Positions 27,551-36,057 of a DNA stretch of 64,000 nt are shown in pieces. The translations under genes were made by a program, and so were the position numbers. The notes below the pieces were generated by a model, which saw nothing but the letters and a program-made list of their open reading frames with translations, searched no databases and was not told the origin of the DNA. The first letter of the stretch is position 1; the number at the start of each line of letters is the position of its first letter. The stretch is from Pseudomonas brassicacearum subsp. neoaurantiaca (GTDB lineage: Bacteria > Pseudomonadota > Gammaproteobacteria > Pseudomonadales > Pseudomonadaceae): assembly GCF_013608025.1 (NCBI RefSeq), contig NZ_VDLV01000029.1, forward strand, positions 219-64,218, given 5' to 3'.

Positions 27551-28851
27551 ACCGCGCACGTTACCTCAAGCTCCTGGTGTTGAGCATGGGCACAAGCCTG
27601 GCGATGCTCTGCCTGCGCCTGTTGCGCAACGTCTTGCTGGCACGGATCCTGGGGCCCAGCGAACGCGGGCTGTTGGCGCTGCTCAGCACCCTGCCGGACC
27701 TGATCAGCGCCATCACCAGTGGCGGGCTGAATTCCGCCGTGGGTTATCAGGCGGCGCAGCACCGCTCGATGAGCCTGCTGCTCAGCCATGTACTGGTCTT
27801 CGGTTGCCTCCTGGCGGGACTGCTGACGTTGCTGGTGGTGGCGCTGGTACGTGAGTTCGGCGCCGAACTGGACATCGCCGTACAACTGGGGCTGCTGGCC
27901 TGGCTGCTGTTGCTGGCCGTACCGCTGGCGGTACTCAAGAGCGGCCTGCTGACGCTGCACAACGCCTCCGGCGGGGTTGGCGCGTTCAACGCCTTGCGGC
28001 TGATGGAATCCCTGGTGCCGCTGTTGCTCTTCGTGGCGCTGTTCTGGATATGGAAAGACACGGCGCTGGAAGCAGCGCTGATCAGCTGGCTGGCGGGCCT
28101 GAGCCTGGTGGTGCTGGCAGGTTGGATGTGGTTGCGTCGCGATCATTCGATCACCCTGCGCTGGGACCGCACCGGCCAGAACGAACTGTTGCATTACGGT
28201 GTCCGCAGTCACCCGGACATCCTGTTCCAGCAATTGATGATGCGCTCGGACTACCTGTTCATCGGCGCACTGCTGGGCAGCACGGCGCTGGGACACTACG
28301 CCATGGCCAGCGCCGCCGCGGAACTGCTGCATATCGTCCCGGAAGCGGTCACCACGCCGCTGATGAAAAGGCTCCTGCAGCAAGACACCGATATGAAGCG
28401 CCTGACCCCGTTGGCCTTGCGCCTGACCGCCACCGCCATGCTGGGCGCCTGCCTGGGCATGGCACTGGTCGGCGAATGGCTGATCGTCACCCTATTCGGC
28501 AGCGCCTATCAACCGGCGTACCCGGCCCTGCTGGCGCTGCTGCCAGGGGTGTTCGGGTTGTGCTATGCGAGCATCCTGCGCCTGGACCTGCTGGGCAAGA
28601 ACCGACCCGGTAGCGTTTCGTTGTTGATGGGCGTGGGTGCGCTATTGAACCTGGCGCTGAACGTTGTCCTGATTCCGCGCTACGGCATCGTTGGCGCTGC
28701 CGCCGCTTCGTCCATTGCGTACCTGGGCGTGACCCTGCCGATGCTCGTCATGTATTGCCGCCTCAGCGGCGTGGCGTTGTGGCAGACGTTGATTATCCTG
28801 CCCAGCGATCTGCTGCCGATGCGTCAGATGTTGCTGGGGAAATCCGCGTGA
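27547..28851 (+). CDS. Wzx-type polysaccharide flippase
   Basis: The product is 434 residues with about twelve membrane helices, in the MOP/polysaccharide-synthesis family (N terminus with LLRNVLLARILGPSERGLLAL, typical of Wzx). It moves the lipid-linked repeat unit across the inner membrane to Wzy. Its stop overlaps the GTG start of the next gene. Confidence 0.87.
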   Translation: MNRARYLKLLVLSMGTSLAMLCLRLLRNVLLARILGPSERGLLALLSTLPDLISAITSGGLNSAVGYQAAQHRSMSLLLSHVLVFGCLLAGLLTLLVVALVREFGAELDIAVQLGLLAWLLLLAVPLAVLKSGLLTLHNASGGVGAFNALRLMESLVPLLLFVALFWIWKDTALEAALISWLAGLSLVVLAGWMWLRRDHSITLRWDRTGQNELLHYGVRSHPDILFQQLMMRSDYLFIGALLGSTALGHYAMASAAAELLHIVPEAVTTPLMKRLLQQDTDMKRLTPLALRLTATAMLGACLGMALVGEWLIVTLFGSAYQPAYPALLALLPGVFGLCYASILRLDLLGKNRPGSVSLLMGVGALLNLALNVVLIPRYGIVGAAAASSIAYLGVTLPMLVMYCRLSGVALWQTLIILPSDLLPMRQMLLGKSA

Positions 28852-30989
28852 ACAGCGTCGCCAGCCAAGCCGCCATCGCGAGCAAGCTCGCTCCCACAGG
28901 GTCCGGTGGCGAACATGACATCTGCATCCACCGAAGATCCACTGTGGGAGCGAGCCTGCTCGCGAAAGCGGTGGGTCAGTTTGCGATGATGTTGAAGGTG
29001 ACGGCCTCTTCGCGAGCAGGCTCGCTCCCACAGAGGAGAATCGCGGCGGGTCTATGTCTTCTGGTATTGGCTTGCTCGGCCCAAGCAGCGGCCATGCAAT
29101 GGACCGGCATCCGTGACGGCAGCCTGTATCTGCAAACCGACCGCCCGGACACCGTCACCGTCCGCTGGGTGCCCGCCTGGCAAGCCGAGGCCAATGCCGA
29201 ACATCTGTATCTGCTCGACGGCCATGGGCGATTGGCGGGTGAGCGCCTGGTCAAGGCGGATCAGACCCGTGGCGAGCAGCAATGGCCGCTGCTGCCGGGT
29301 GCCGCCAGTTACCGGTTGGAAATTCCCGGCTACAGTTTCCGGCGCTACAGCGTCGAACACGACGCGCGCACCCGTGCCCTGTTCGCCCCGGCCAAGGTGC
29401 ATTTCAGCGCTGAAGCCCACGATGGCGATGAGCTGTATTTCAAAGTGGCGGCCGGCGAACAGGCGGTGCTGGCAGGCAAGTTCCACGGCGGCGTACATGC
29501 GTTGCAAGCCCGGCGGGTTGCGGACGGAAAACAGTTGCAACTGAATCTCAAGCCACAGCGGGCCTATTGGCAATTCGATCAGGTGGCCCTCCCGGTGGCG
29601 GACACGGACCAAATCTGGCGCCTGCATCTGCAAGGCAACGGCAAGGTCGCGTTCTGGCTGGACGGCACCGCCAACCTGTTCGCCCAAGACCCGGCGCACT
29701 TGCAACCGGTGCGCCAGGATCCGGGGCAGACCCATCTGACGCTGCACGACGAGGCGCTCGGCACGACCCCCAAGCTGGGCATATACCTGCCCTATGAATT
29801 ACTGCCGCCCTCCAGCTACGCGGTGCTCGATGCGCTCAAACCCCAGGCGGCTACCCTCTACAGCTTCGTTGATGTCATGGCGGCCAAGGTCAATCACGAA
29901 GATGCTTTCCGACGCTTGTACCGGGGGCGCTTCGGCATCAGCCAAGACATTACCCTGTTGGCCGCCAGTCAGCGCCGGGCGGATCTGCAGGCCGACCGGA
30001 CCAGTCTCAGCGGCCTGCAAGCCTGGCTCATGTCGACCCGAGCATCGAGCGACAACGGCGTCCACTACCTCAGTTTTGCCGATGAGCCCAACCTGAACTA
30101 CCCGGACTTCGCCAGTTTCCAGCAAGTGTTCCAAAGCATGGCTGCCCAGGTCCGCGCCGATCCCGCCAACGCACGCGCCGGTGTCCGCATTGCCATACCC
30201 GCCAGCTCCCGGTTCACCAATGGCCCCTTTACCGACAATGCAGCTGACAAGCGCGGGATCGACTGGGCACGGCGCCTGCTCGCGACGTCCGGCGACCAGA
30301 TCGACGCCCTGGCCTGGCATGAATGGATGATCCGCGACCTGCTGGCGACCCGGGTCTACCGCGACAGCGTCCGTCAGGCCGCCAACCTGGTGGGACTGGA
30401 CAGCCAGGGCCGGCCCCGCAAGGCTTTGCTATTGGACCAGACCAACATGTCCAGCGGCTCGAGCCTGAGCCCTTACGACCAGGAAACCCACTACGCCGCC
30501 TTGTGGTGGACCTCGGTAGCGATCAACGCCTCTGCGGATGGATGGCTCGACATGCTCAACTGGTTCATGCTCGCCGACGAACCTGAATACCCCAAGGGCA
30601 TGGTGCGGGTGCTGGACAATGAGCGCTTCGAACTCAAGCCCGTAGGCCTGGCCCAGCAGTTCATCCAGCAGCACTGGCTCGACCAGGTGCTGCACCTGGA
30701 CAACGACGCGTTTGAAGTCGACGTACTGGCCATGGCCACCGGCAAGCAACGCAACCTGCTGGGCGTGAACAAAAGCACGCGAGCCCATCAGGTCAGCCTC
30801 GACGGCACGGCCTGCCCCCAGCCAGGCATGAGCCTGCTGTATTTCGGCCCGGACAACCGCAGCCACAACGTTCCGTTTGATTGCAAGGCCGGCCAGGTCG
30901 GCTTTCTCCTGCCAGGGGAAACCGTGTTCGCCCTCGGTTGGACAGCGCCGCTTTCACCCCAACCCGCCACCCGTCAGGAGGCACCATGA
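28848..30989 (+). CDS. Predicted secreted glycosidase-like protein with REP-derived N terminus
   Basis: The frame begins at GTG 28848 (GGGGA seven bases upstream, GTGA overlap with the flippase stop) and gives 713 residues, but residues 10-60 are encoded by three REP elements. A signal peptide follows immediately (RRIAAGLCLLVLACSAQAAA). Without the REP block the protein would start (M)NSRRIAAG. ATG 28986 or 28989 inside the REP block are other possible starts. The mature part looks like a TIM-barrel glycosidase of clan GH-A: YLSFADEPNLNYP (acid/base candidate E), LAWHEWMI, LLLDQTNMSSG, and DGWLDMLNWFMLAD. Family not certain. Likely role: periplasmic trimming of the polymer. Confidence 0.68.
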   Translation: MNSVASQAAIASKLAPTGSGGEHDICIHRRSTVGASLLAKAVGQFAMMLKVTASSRAGSLPQRRIAAGLCLLVLACSAQAAAMQWTGIRDGSLYLQTDRPDTVTVRWVPAWQAEANAEHLYLLDGHGRLAGERLVKADQTRGEQQWPLLPGAASYRLEIPGYSFRRYSVEHDARTRALFAPAKVHFSAEAHDGDELYFKVAAGEQAVLAGKFHGGVHALQARRVADGKQLQLNLKPQRAYWQFDQVALPVADTDQIWRLHLQGNGKVAFWLDGTANLFAQDPAHLQPVRQDPGQTHLTLHDEALGTTPKLGIYLPYELLPPSSYAVLDALKPQAATLYSFVDVMAAKVNHEDAFRRLYRGRFGISQDITLLAASQRRADLQADRTSLSGLQAWLMSTRASSDNGVHYLSFADEPNLNYPDFASFQQVFQSMAAQVRADPANARAGVRIAIPASSRFTNGPFTDNAADKRGIDWARRLLATSGDQIDALAWHEWMIRDLLATRVYRDSVRQAANLVGLDSQGRPRKALLLDQTNMSSGSSLSPYDQETHYAALWWTSVAINASADGWLDMLNWFMLADEPEYPKGMVRVLDNERFELKPVGLAQQFIQQHWLDQVLHLDNDAFEVDVLAMATGKQRNLLGVNKSTRAHQVSLDGTACPQPGMSLLYFGPDNRSHNVPFDCKAGQVGFLLPGETVFALGWTAPLSPQPATRQEAP
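28874..29034. repeat. Three REP copies inside a coding frame
   Basis: REP copies lie at about 28874-28899, 28942-28967 and 29008-29034, alternating in orientation. They occupy the segment between the GTG start and the signal-peptide codons of the glycosidase-like gene, and the frame stays open through all three. Confidence 0.88.
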
Positions 30990-31675
30990 ACACTTTGCAA
31001 ACATTGCGTGATCGCATCCACAAAAAAGGTCTGCGCGCCGTCCTAAGGCAGCTATCCAGACGCTATATCTTTTCCCACACCCGACTGGTGTGGCTGGAGC
31101 ACGATATACGGACCCCGCTCCCCCCGCACAACCTCAAGCCCTACCCACCGATGCGCCTGGAATCCATCACAGTCGCCAATGCCGATGCGTTTGCCCGGCA
31201 CTTCGGCGACCGCGTCGAAACCATGCGCGAGTTGGCGGCCGAAGGCTACACAGGCTTGATGTACCTGGATGATCAGGGCGACAGCGTAGGGTTCGCCTGG
31301 GCCAGTACCCGGGACTATTTCGACCGTCATTTCTACCGCTGCAATTTTCCGATCAAGCCTGGCGAGTACTTTCAGTTCGGTGGCGAGGCCATTCGTCAAT
31401 ATTGGGGCACCAGCATCTCGGCGGACATGCAGTTGGAGGTGTGGAAAGTCATGGCGGACCAGGGTTGTCACACGATGGTCGATGTCTGCGATTTGCAGAA
31501 CGTCCAGGCGATCAAGATGCATATCCGCATGGGCTTCCAGGAGCGCGGCAAGATCACCCACGTGTATCGCCTGTTCGGTCATTGGAGGTTCTTTCGCAAC
31601 ACGCTTTACCGCGGTTCTGTGCTGGACGGCTTTCGTAAACCGGCCCAGCCGGTTACCTCGACAGCAGCGGCCTGA
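30986..31675 (+). CDS. GNAT-family acetyltransferase
   Basis: The product is 229 residues from ATG 30986 (AGGAGG upstream; four-base overlap with the previous gene). The region about 95-200 has the GNAT pattern, with GLMYLDDQGDSVGFAWAST as the central strands and VDVCDLQNVQAIKMHIRMGFQERG as the acceptor and CoA-helix end. A basic N-terminal ~35 residues (KKGLRAVLRQLSRRY) may attach it to the membrane. It probably acylates an amino sugar of the repeat unit; substrate unknown. Confidence 0.78.
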   Translation: MNTLQTLRDRIHKKGLRAVLRQLSRRYIFSHTRLVWLEHDIRTPLPPHNLKPYPPMRLESITVANADAFARHFGDRVETMRELAAEGYTGLMYLDDQGDSVGFAWASTRDYFDRHFYRCNFPIKPGEYFQFGGEAIRQYWGTSISADMQLEVWKVMADQGCHTMVDVCDLQNVQAIKMHIRMGFQERGKITHVYRLFGHWRFFRNTLYRGSVLDGFRKPAQPVTSTAAA

Positions 31676-31680
31676 CGTCC

Positions 31681-32856
31681 ATGGCGATCCGGTTCCAATG
31701 GTGTCGCTCCCTGGGCGCAGAGGATTTCCCTGCAACAGCTTATGAACAGCTGCGAACGCAGGTGGCCGACGCAACACCGTTCAACACCCTGGCCTGGCTG
31801 CAAGCGGCGGAATTCGCCCTGGTGCCGGAGCAGCAACTGCATATCCTGCTGGGCTGGCAGGACCAGACCTTGTGCTTCTGCCTGCCCCTGATATCAGGAC
31901 TGGAACGTATCGGCGGGCTGCGGTTCCGGGTGTTGCGTCATTTGGGTTTTCCAATGGCCGACCGCATCGCCCTGCTGGCGCGCATGGACGCCGAAGGCAT
32001 GGGCCAGGCGTTGATGCAGATCCGTCAGCATTTGCCTCACGCGTTGCTGCAAATCAATGAAGTGATCGAGCCCGTCGGGGAGCAAAGCGTCCTCAGCGCC
32101 TGGATGGCGCTGAGTTCCACCGGAGAGCGGCGCCTCAGTTGCCGGGTTCCGGTGCACCTGATCACTGAAAGCGACCATGAGGAGATTTCTGGCGATCCAC
32201 GCTACAAGCTGCGTCGAGCGCGCAAGCGAATCGCGGCTTGTGGTGCCGAGATCCGTCGGATAACGCCAGACGCCATCAGTATGGGGCAACTGTTGCGCGC
32301 CCTGGCCGATGTCGAGGATGCCAGTTGGAAAGGCGAGGAAGGCGTCGGCATCTTCGCCAACCCCCTTCGCCGGCAATGGATGAACCTCGCCTTCACCGCC
32401 CTCGCCGCCCAAGGCCTGGTGCGAGTGGTGATGCTGGAGCTGAACGGCGAGTGCATCAGCTATCGCCTCGGCCTGTTGGACCAAGGCCGGCTGTATGACT
32501 ACAACCTGGCGTTCCTGCCGCAACACGCCGACCTGGGCAGCGGCCGGGTATTGCTCGAAGAGTGGATTCGCTGGGGGCTGGACGAAAACTGGCGGTGGGT
32601 CGATGCGTCGCGCGTCAGCCTGGAAAACTCCAGCCACCAACTGCATGAACGCATGACCGGACAACTGGAACACTGGCGTTGGAGTTTTTATTCCTGGCAA
32701 CCCGATGGTTTGCTCCTGGGGTTTGCCTTGCGGCTATGGAAGAGCCTGAAACCCTGGCTCGGCAAGCGCAAGGCCAAACCAACCGCGACGACGGCATCGT
32801 CTTCCACCAAGCACCAGGAGAATACGCATGCCTCGCCAAGTGATCGTCAACGCTGA
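31681..32856 (+). CDS. CelD/BcsL-like GNAT-fold acyltransferase
   Basis: The product is 391 residues. The middle (about 160-330) has the Acetyltransf_6 features common in polysaccharide operons: YKLRRARKRIAACGAEIRR, VEDASWKGEEG, then LVRVVMLELNGECISYRLG and YDYNLAFLPQHADLGSGRVL. The last 35 residues are basic and low-complexity. It starts five bases after the previous gene and overlaps the next by 29. Likely acyl modification of sugars. Confidence 0.8.
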   Translation: MAIRFQWCRSLGAEDFPATAYEQLRTQVADATPFNTLAWLQAAEFALVPEQQLHILLGWQDQTLCFCLPLISGLERIGGLRFRVLRHLGFPMADRIALLARMDAEGMGQALMQIRQHLPHALLQINEVIEPVGEQSVLSAWMALSSTGERRLSCRVPVHLITESDHEEISGDPRYKLRRARKRIAACGAEIRRITPDAISMGQLLRALADVEDASWKGEEGVGIFANPLRRQWMNLAFTALAAQGLVRVVMLELNGECISYRLGLLDQGRLYDYNLAFLPQHADLGSGRVLLEEWIRWGLDENWRWVDASRVSLENSSHQLHERMTGQLEHWRWSFYSWQPDGLLLGFALRLWKSLKPWLGKRKAKPTATTASSSTKHQENTHASPSDRQR

Positions 32857-33622
32857 CGACTTCGGGCTAAGCCTCAGTGAAAACGAACTCATCCTGCGAG
32901 CTTTCGAGGCCGGCGTGATCAGCTCCGCCACGGCAATGGCCAATATGCCGGGGTTCGACCAGGCGTGTGAACTGTCCCGCCACCCATTGCTTGAAGGCCG
33001 CGTTGGGCTGCATTTCAACCTCAGTTATGGAATGCCGCTGAGCCAGGCGATCAAGTCACGGAAAAGATTTTGCAATGCCGCCGGCGAGTTCGACCTGAAC
33101 CTCTCGCGATACTGCCTACGCCTTGGGTCGCGAGATCTGGCAGCGGTGGAAGAAGAGCTCCAGGCCCAGTGGCAGTATTGCCTGGACCGTGGCCTGCGTC
33201 CCAGCCACTTGGACTCGCATCAGCACGTGCACAACATCTGGCCCGTCGGAGAACTGGTGGCGCGTTTCGCCGCGCGACACGGCGTACCTGTGCGGCTGGC
33301 GCGCAACCTGGGGGCCAACCTGAGCGTGCCCAAGCGCGTCTTCAAGACATTGTTCAATCATCGCCTGCGCCGGCTCTGCGGCGCGACCGCCGACTACGTC
33401 TGCACACCAGCGGACCTTGACCACGCCGCGCCGCCGAGCCACGGCTCGCTGGAAGTCATCGTCCATCCGCTGGAACTGGACGGTGATTTCGGTGACGCCA
33501 GTCTGGTACCGGGCAGCTCACTGACCCAAATACTGCACCAGCGCCTGGCAGGAGTGCCGAAGGTGGGATATGGCGAGAATGGGCGCAGGTTCGTGTTGGT
33601 TGAACTGGGCGATGTGCACTGA
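32828..33622 (+). CDS. ChbG/HpnK-family (YdjC-like) carbohydrate deacetylase
   Basis: The product is 264 residues. The N terminus MPRQVIVNADDFGLSLSENELI has the metal-binding DD; HFNLSYG and SHLDSHQHVHN provide the histidines of the family, and EVIVHPLE a later one. YdjC-fold enzymes deacetylate N-acetylated oligosaccharides. It is the last gene of the operon; a REP pair follows 16 bases after the stop. Two different deacetylase folds in one operon are notable. Confidence 0.88.
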   Translation: MPRQVIVNADDFGLSLSENELILRAFEAGVISSATAMANMPGFDQACELSRHPLLEGRVGLHFNLSYGMPLSQAIKSRKRFCNAAGEFDLNLSRYCLRLGSRDLAAVEEELQAQWQYCLDRGLRPSHLDSHQHVHNIWPVGELVARFAARHGVPVRLARNLGANLSVPKRVFKTLFNHRLRRLCGATADYVCTPADLDHAAPPSHGSLEVIVHPLELDGDFGDASLVPGSSLTQILHQRLAGVPKVGYGENGRRFVLVELGDVH

Positions 33623-33637
33623 GGATGGTATGCATGC

Positions 33638-33752
33638 CTGTGGCGAGGGAGCTTGCTCCCGCTGGGCTGCGCAGCGGCCCCGGCGAGGCGATGCCGAAAC
33701 CGAAACCGAGGGGGCGCTCCGCGCCCAACGGGAGCAAGCTCCCTCGCCACAG
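33638..33752. repeat. Inverted REP pair (GAGGGAGC type)
   Basis: CTGTGGCGAGGGAGCTTGCT at 33638 onward and an inverted copy ending 33752 enclose a GC-rich spacer. The element marks the end of the exopolysaccharide operon. Confidence 0.9.
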
Positions 33753-33765
33753 GGGTTGTCGTGTT

Positions 33766-34308
33766 TCAGTGACCCAGGCTCACCCGCGCCAGCGAGGCGC
33801 GGCGATCGATGGCTTCACGCAGCCGACGTTTTTGCGCCTCCCACACCATGGCATCGACCCGGGCCGAACGCATCAACGCCAGCATCGCGGCCTTGGCATT
33901 CAGGTATTCAATCCATGCATCCCGGGCCTTGAGCCTGTGTCGTTCTTCAACGCTCATGTCCATGCGCCTGAGCGCCAGGGCGCACTCGTCCTGGATCAAG
34001 GGCCCAAGGGTCGTCTGGATCCGGTGAGGTGCCTTGAAGCCTGCCGTACCGGCGACGATTTCCCGCGCCCGATCCAGGCCCCACTCCAGCGCCTGGGGAA
34101 GCGGTTCACGCACGGCGCGGTCATGGAATTCCTCGACCCAGACGGAGCCGTTCGGCCGATAAACACAGACGAAAACCTGTGTGATGCTCTGCTGGTTGAT
34201 CCGCGTCTGGACCTCGACCTGCGTGCCGTCCTCGAGCATTTCTTCGTGGTTGCGACCCGGCAACCGGCTGTTCACCCAAAGCCAATACTGTGCGCTTCTA
34301 CGTCGCAT
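33766..34308 (-). CDS. Conserved hypothetical protein
   Basis: The product is 180 residues from ATG 34308 with GGGAGG eight bases upstream. It begins with MRRRSAQYWLWVNSRLPGRN, has a beta-rich first half (VFVCVYRPNGSVWVEEFHDRA) and a helical arginine-rich C-terminal half. No membrane segment or known catalytic motif. Unknown function; transcribed toward the exopolysaccharide operon end. Confidence 0.7.
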   Translation of the reverse strand: MRRRSAQYWLWVNSRLPGRNHEEMLEDGTQVEVQTRINQQSITQVFVCVYRPNGSVWVEEFHDRAVREPLPQALEWGLDRAREIVAGTAGFKAPHRIQTTLGPLIQDECALALRRMDMSVEERHRLKARDAWIEYLNAKAAMLALMRSARVDAMVWEAQKRRLREAIDRRASLARVSLGH

Positions 34309-34403
34309 CCCGTTGCCCTCCCCCTAAGGAACAAGGAGTAAGGCACACGGGCAAAGTATTTTCCAGCCGCCAAAGATGCGCTCCGGACGAATGACAGCGT
34401 CGT

Positions 34404-34631
34404 CTATCGGCCGAGCTTTTTCTCCACCTGGGCGACCTTGTCATGTAGTTTTTCGGCGTCCTGTTCGTGGCTCTTGATCGACTTAGGCGTGATCGTCTTG
34501 TCCACGTCCTCAGTAGCAGGATCAGGCTGGCGAACGTCGCGCTCGACCACGTTCACCGGCTCGCCAGAAGCGTCTTTCGCAGGTGCGTTGTTGCCAGGTT
34601 GGGTCTGTCCTTTTGAATGCTCGATCGTCAT
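34404..34631 (-). CDS. Small hydrophilic, probably disordered protein
   Basis: The product is 75 residues, ATG at 34631 with GAGGAC upstream. It is rich in Asp, Lys, Pro and Glu (MTIEHSKGQTQPGNNAPAKD at the start) and ends in a short helical stretch (EKLHDKVAQVEKKLGR). No family recognised. Similar in style to 8303-8476 and 48759-49016. Confidence 0.6.
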   Translation of the reverse strand: MTIEHSKGQTQPGNNAPAKDASGEPVNVVERDVRQPDPATEDVDKTITPKSIKSHEQDAEKLHDKVAQVEKKLGR

Positions 34632-34731
34632 GACGTCGTCCTCAATGTGATGGTTGTCGAATTTTCGAGTGGGGCGAAACGGCGAGAGTTCGATCGGGTT
34701 GCGGTGACCCTTTGAGAACAGCGAGGCCTTC

Positions 34732-34859
34732 GTGGCGAGGGAGCTTGCTCCCGCTCGGCTGCGCAGCAGTCGCCAAAGATCGATGCGTGTTCAAGGCGCA
34801 AGTGTCATTCCATCGGGGGCCGCTACGCGACCCAGCGGGAACCAGCTCCCTCGCCACGG
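34732..34859. repeat. Inverted REP pair (GAGGGAGC type)
   Basis: CGTGGCGAGGGAGCTTGCTC at about 34732 faces a slightly diverged inverted copy (with GGGAACCAGCTCCC in place of GGGAGCAAGCTCCC) ending at 34859. The right arm carries two to three mismatches, so it is an ageing copy. Confidence 0.85.
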
Positions 34860-34938
34860 GCAAGCTGTCCGAAAACCCTGCGCGCGATCCAGAGAATCTG
34901 CTAAAACGCAGCATCTATCCCAGTAGCGAATCCCATCG

Positions 34939-35880
34939 ATGCCCGCATTTTTATTTTCTCGCTTCAAACGGCGTTGGCTGGCCTGGTCGTTGATGATCGC
35001 AATGGTGGTCGGCCTGCCCGTGGGCTGCGCGGCGTTGCAGCACAAGGAGCGAGAGCTGGTGTTTCGCATCGAGCCGGGGACGGCGAGCTGGTTCAATGGC
35101 CTTCCCAGCGGTCTACAGGAATTCGATCTCAAGCCCAAGCATTTCAAGGCTGGAGAAAATATCCATGGCTGGTGGTGGCCGGCTGAACGCAAGAACGCAC
35201 CGGCCATCCTGTACCTGCACGGTGTGCGCTGGAACCTGACCGGGCAATTGTTTCGCATCCAGCAATTAAGGGCGCTGGGCTATTCGGTGCTGGCAATCGA
35301 TTACCGTGGCTTCGGCAAGAGTCAGGGGGACCTGCCGTCGGAAGCCAGCGTCTACGAAGATGCGCGAGTCGCCTGGAAGCGTCTCGAAGTGTTGCAACCG
35401 GATCCGGCCCTGCGGCTGATCTACGGTCATTCGCTGGGTGGCGCCGTCGCGGTGGACCTGGCGGCGGAACTGGGTCAGGAGGCTGCAAGCAACGGCACCC
35501 CGGTGCCGGCCCGAGGCCTGGTGATCGAATCCACATTTACATCGCTGGGCGATGTCGCCACCGCCATGGCCGACACGTCCTTGCCGGTGCGCTGGTTGCT
35601 CTCGCAGAAGTTCGACTCCATCGACAAGATCGGCGAGATCAACATGCCGCTGTTGATTGTCCATGGTGCGGCCGACCGCTACGTGCCCCCCCGCTTCAGC
35701 GGACAGTTGTTCAACGCCGCCCGGGAACCCAAGCGTTTGCTGCTGGTGCCCGGAGCCACGCATAACAACAGCATGAGCCTGGCAGGCCGGACGTATCGGC
35801 AGGCGCTGGACGCGTTGATGAAAAGTACCCCCTCGCCGGTGGCTGGAAACGCCCAGGCCAGGCCGGACAAAGCGGGTTGA
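34939..35880 (+). CDS. Alpha/beta hydrolase lipoprotein
   Basis: The product is 313 residues. The N terminus is basic, then hydrophobic, ending in VVGLPVGC, a probable lipobox with Cys near 30. Alpha/beta-hydrolase motifs: LYLHGVRWN, YRGFGKSQG, nucleophile GHSLGG, acid in LIVHGAADRYVPP, and histidine in PGATHNNS. This resembles the BEM46/ABHD13-type serine hydrolases. Substrate unknown. It is monocistronic, with REP pairs on both sides. Confidence 0.85.
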   Translation: MPAFLFSRFKRRWLAWSLMIAMVVGLPVGCAALQHKERELVFRIEPGTASWFNGLPSGLQEFDLKPKHFKAGENIHGWWWPAERKNAPAILYLHGVRWNLTGQLFRIQQLRALGYSVLAIDYRGFGKSQGDLPSEASVYEDARVAWKRLEVLQPDPALRLIYGHSLGGAVAVDLAAELGQEAASNGTPVPARGLVIESTFTSLGDVATAMADTSLPVRWLLSQKFDSIDKIGEINMPLLIVHGAADRYVPPRFSGQLFNAAREPKRLLLVPGATHNNSMSLAGRTYRQALDALMKSTPSPVAGNAQARPDKAG

Positions 35881-35891
35881 TCCACAACCAC

Positions 35892-35982
35892 CTGTGGGAG
35901 CGAGCTTGCTCGCGATGGCGGCGGCACATTTACATGGATGCAAACTGAACCACCGCTATCGCGAGCAAGCTCGCTCCCACAG
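35892..35982. repeat. Inverted REP pair (GGGAGCGAGC type)
   Basis: CTGTGGGAGCGAGCTTGCTC at 35892 and its inverted copy ending 35982, located just after the hydrolase stop and before the convergent importer operon. Confidence 0.9.
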
Positions 35983-36012
35983 GGGATTGGGTTACTTCAT
36001 ATCCTGGGTAAT

Positions 36013-36042
36013 AAAAAACGGCACCTTTCGGTGCCGTTTTTT
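36013..36042 (-). terminator. Rho-independent terminator of the polyol importer operon
   Basis: A perfect hairpin GGCACC-TTTC-GGTGCC flanked by A-run and T-run on both sides lies 16 bases beyond the stop of the substrate-binding protein gene. It can work in both directions and so also closes the hydrolase transcript. Confidence 0.88.
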
Positions 36043-36057
36043 ATGGCCGGTACAAGG

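Noticed and set aside
28842..29040. Possible CRISPR or tandem array because of repeated 20-26-base units
   Set aside because: The units are REP elements in alternating orientation with unequal spacers; no cas genes are present.
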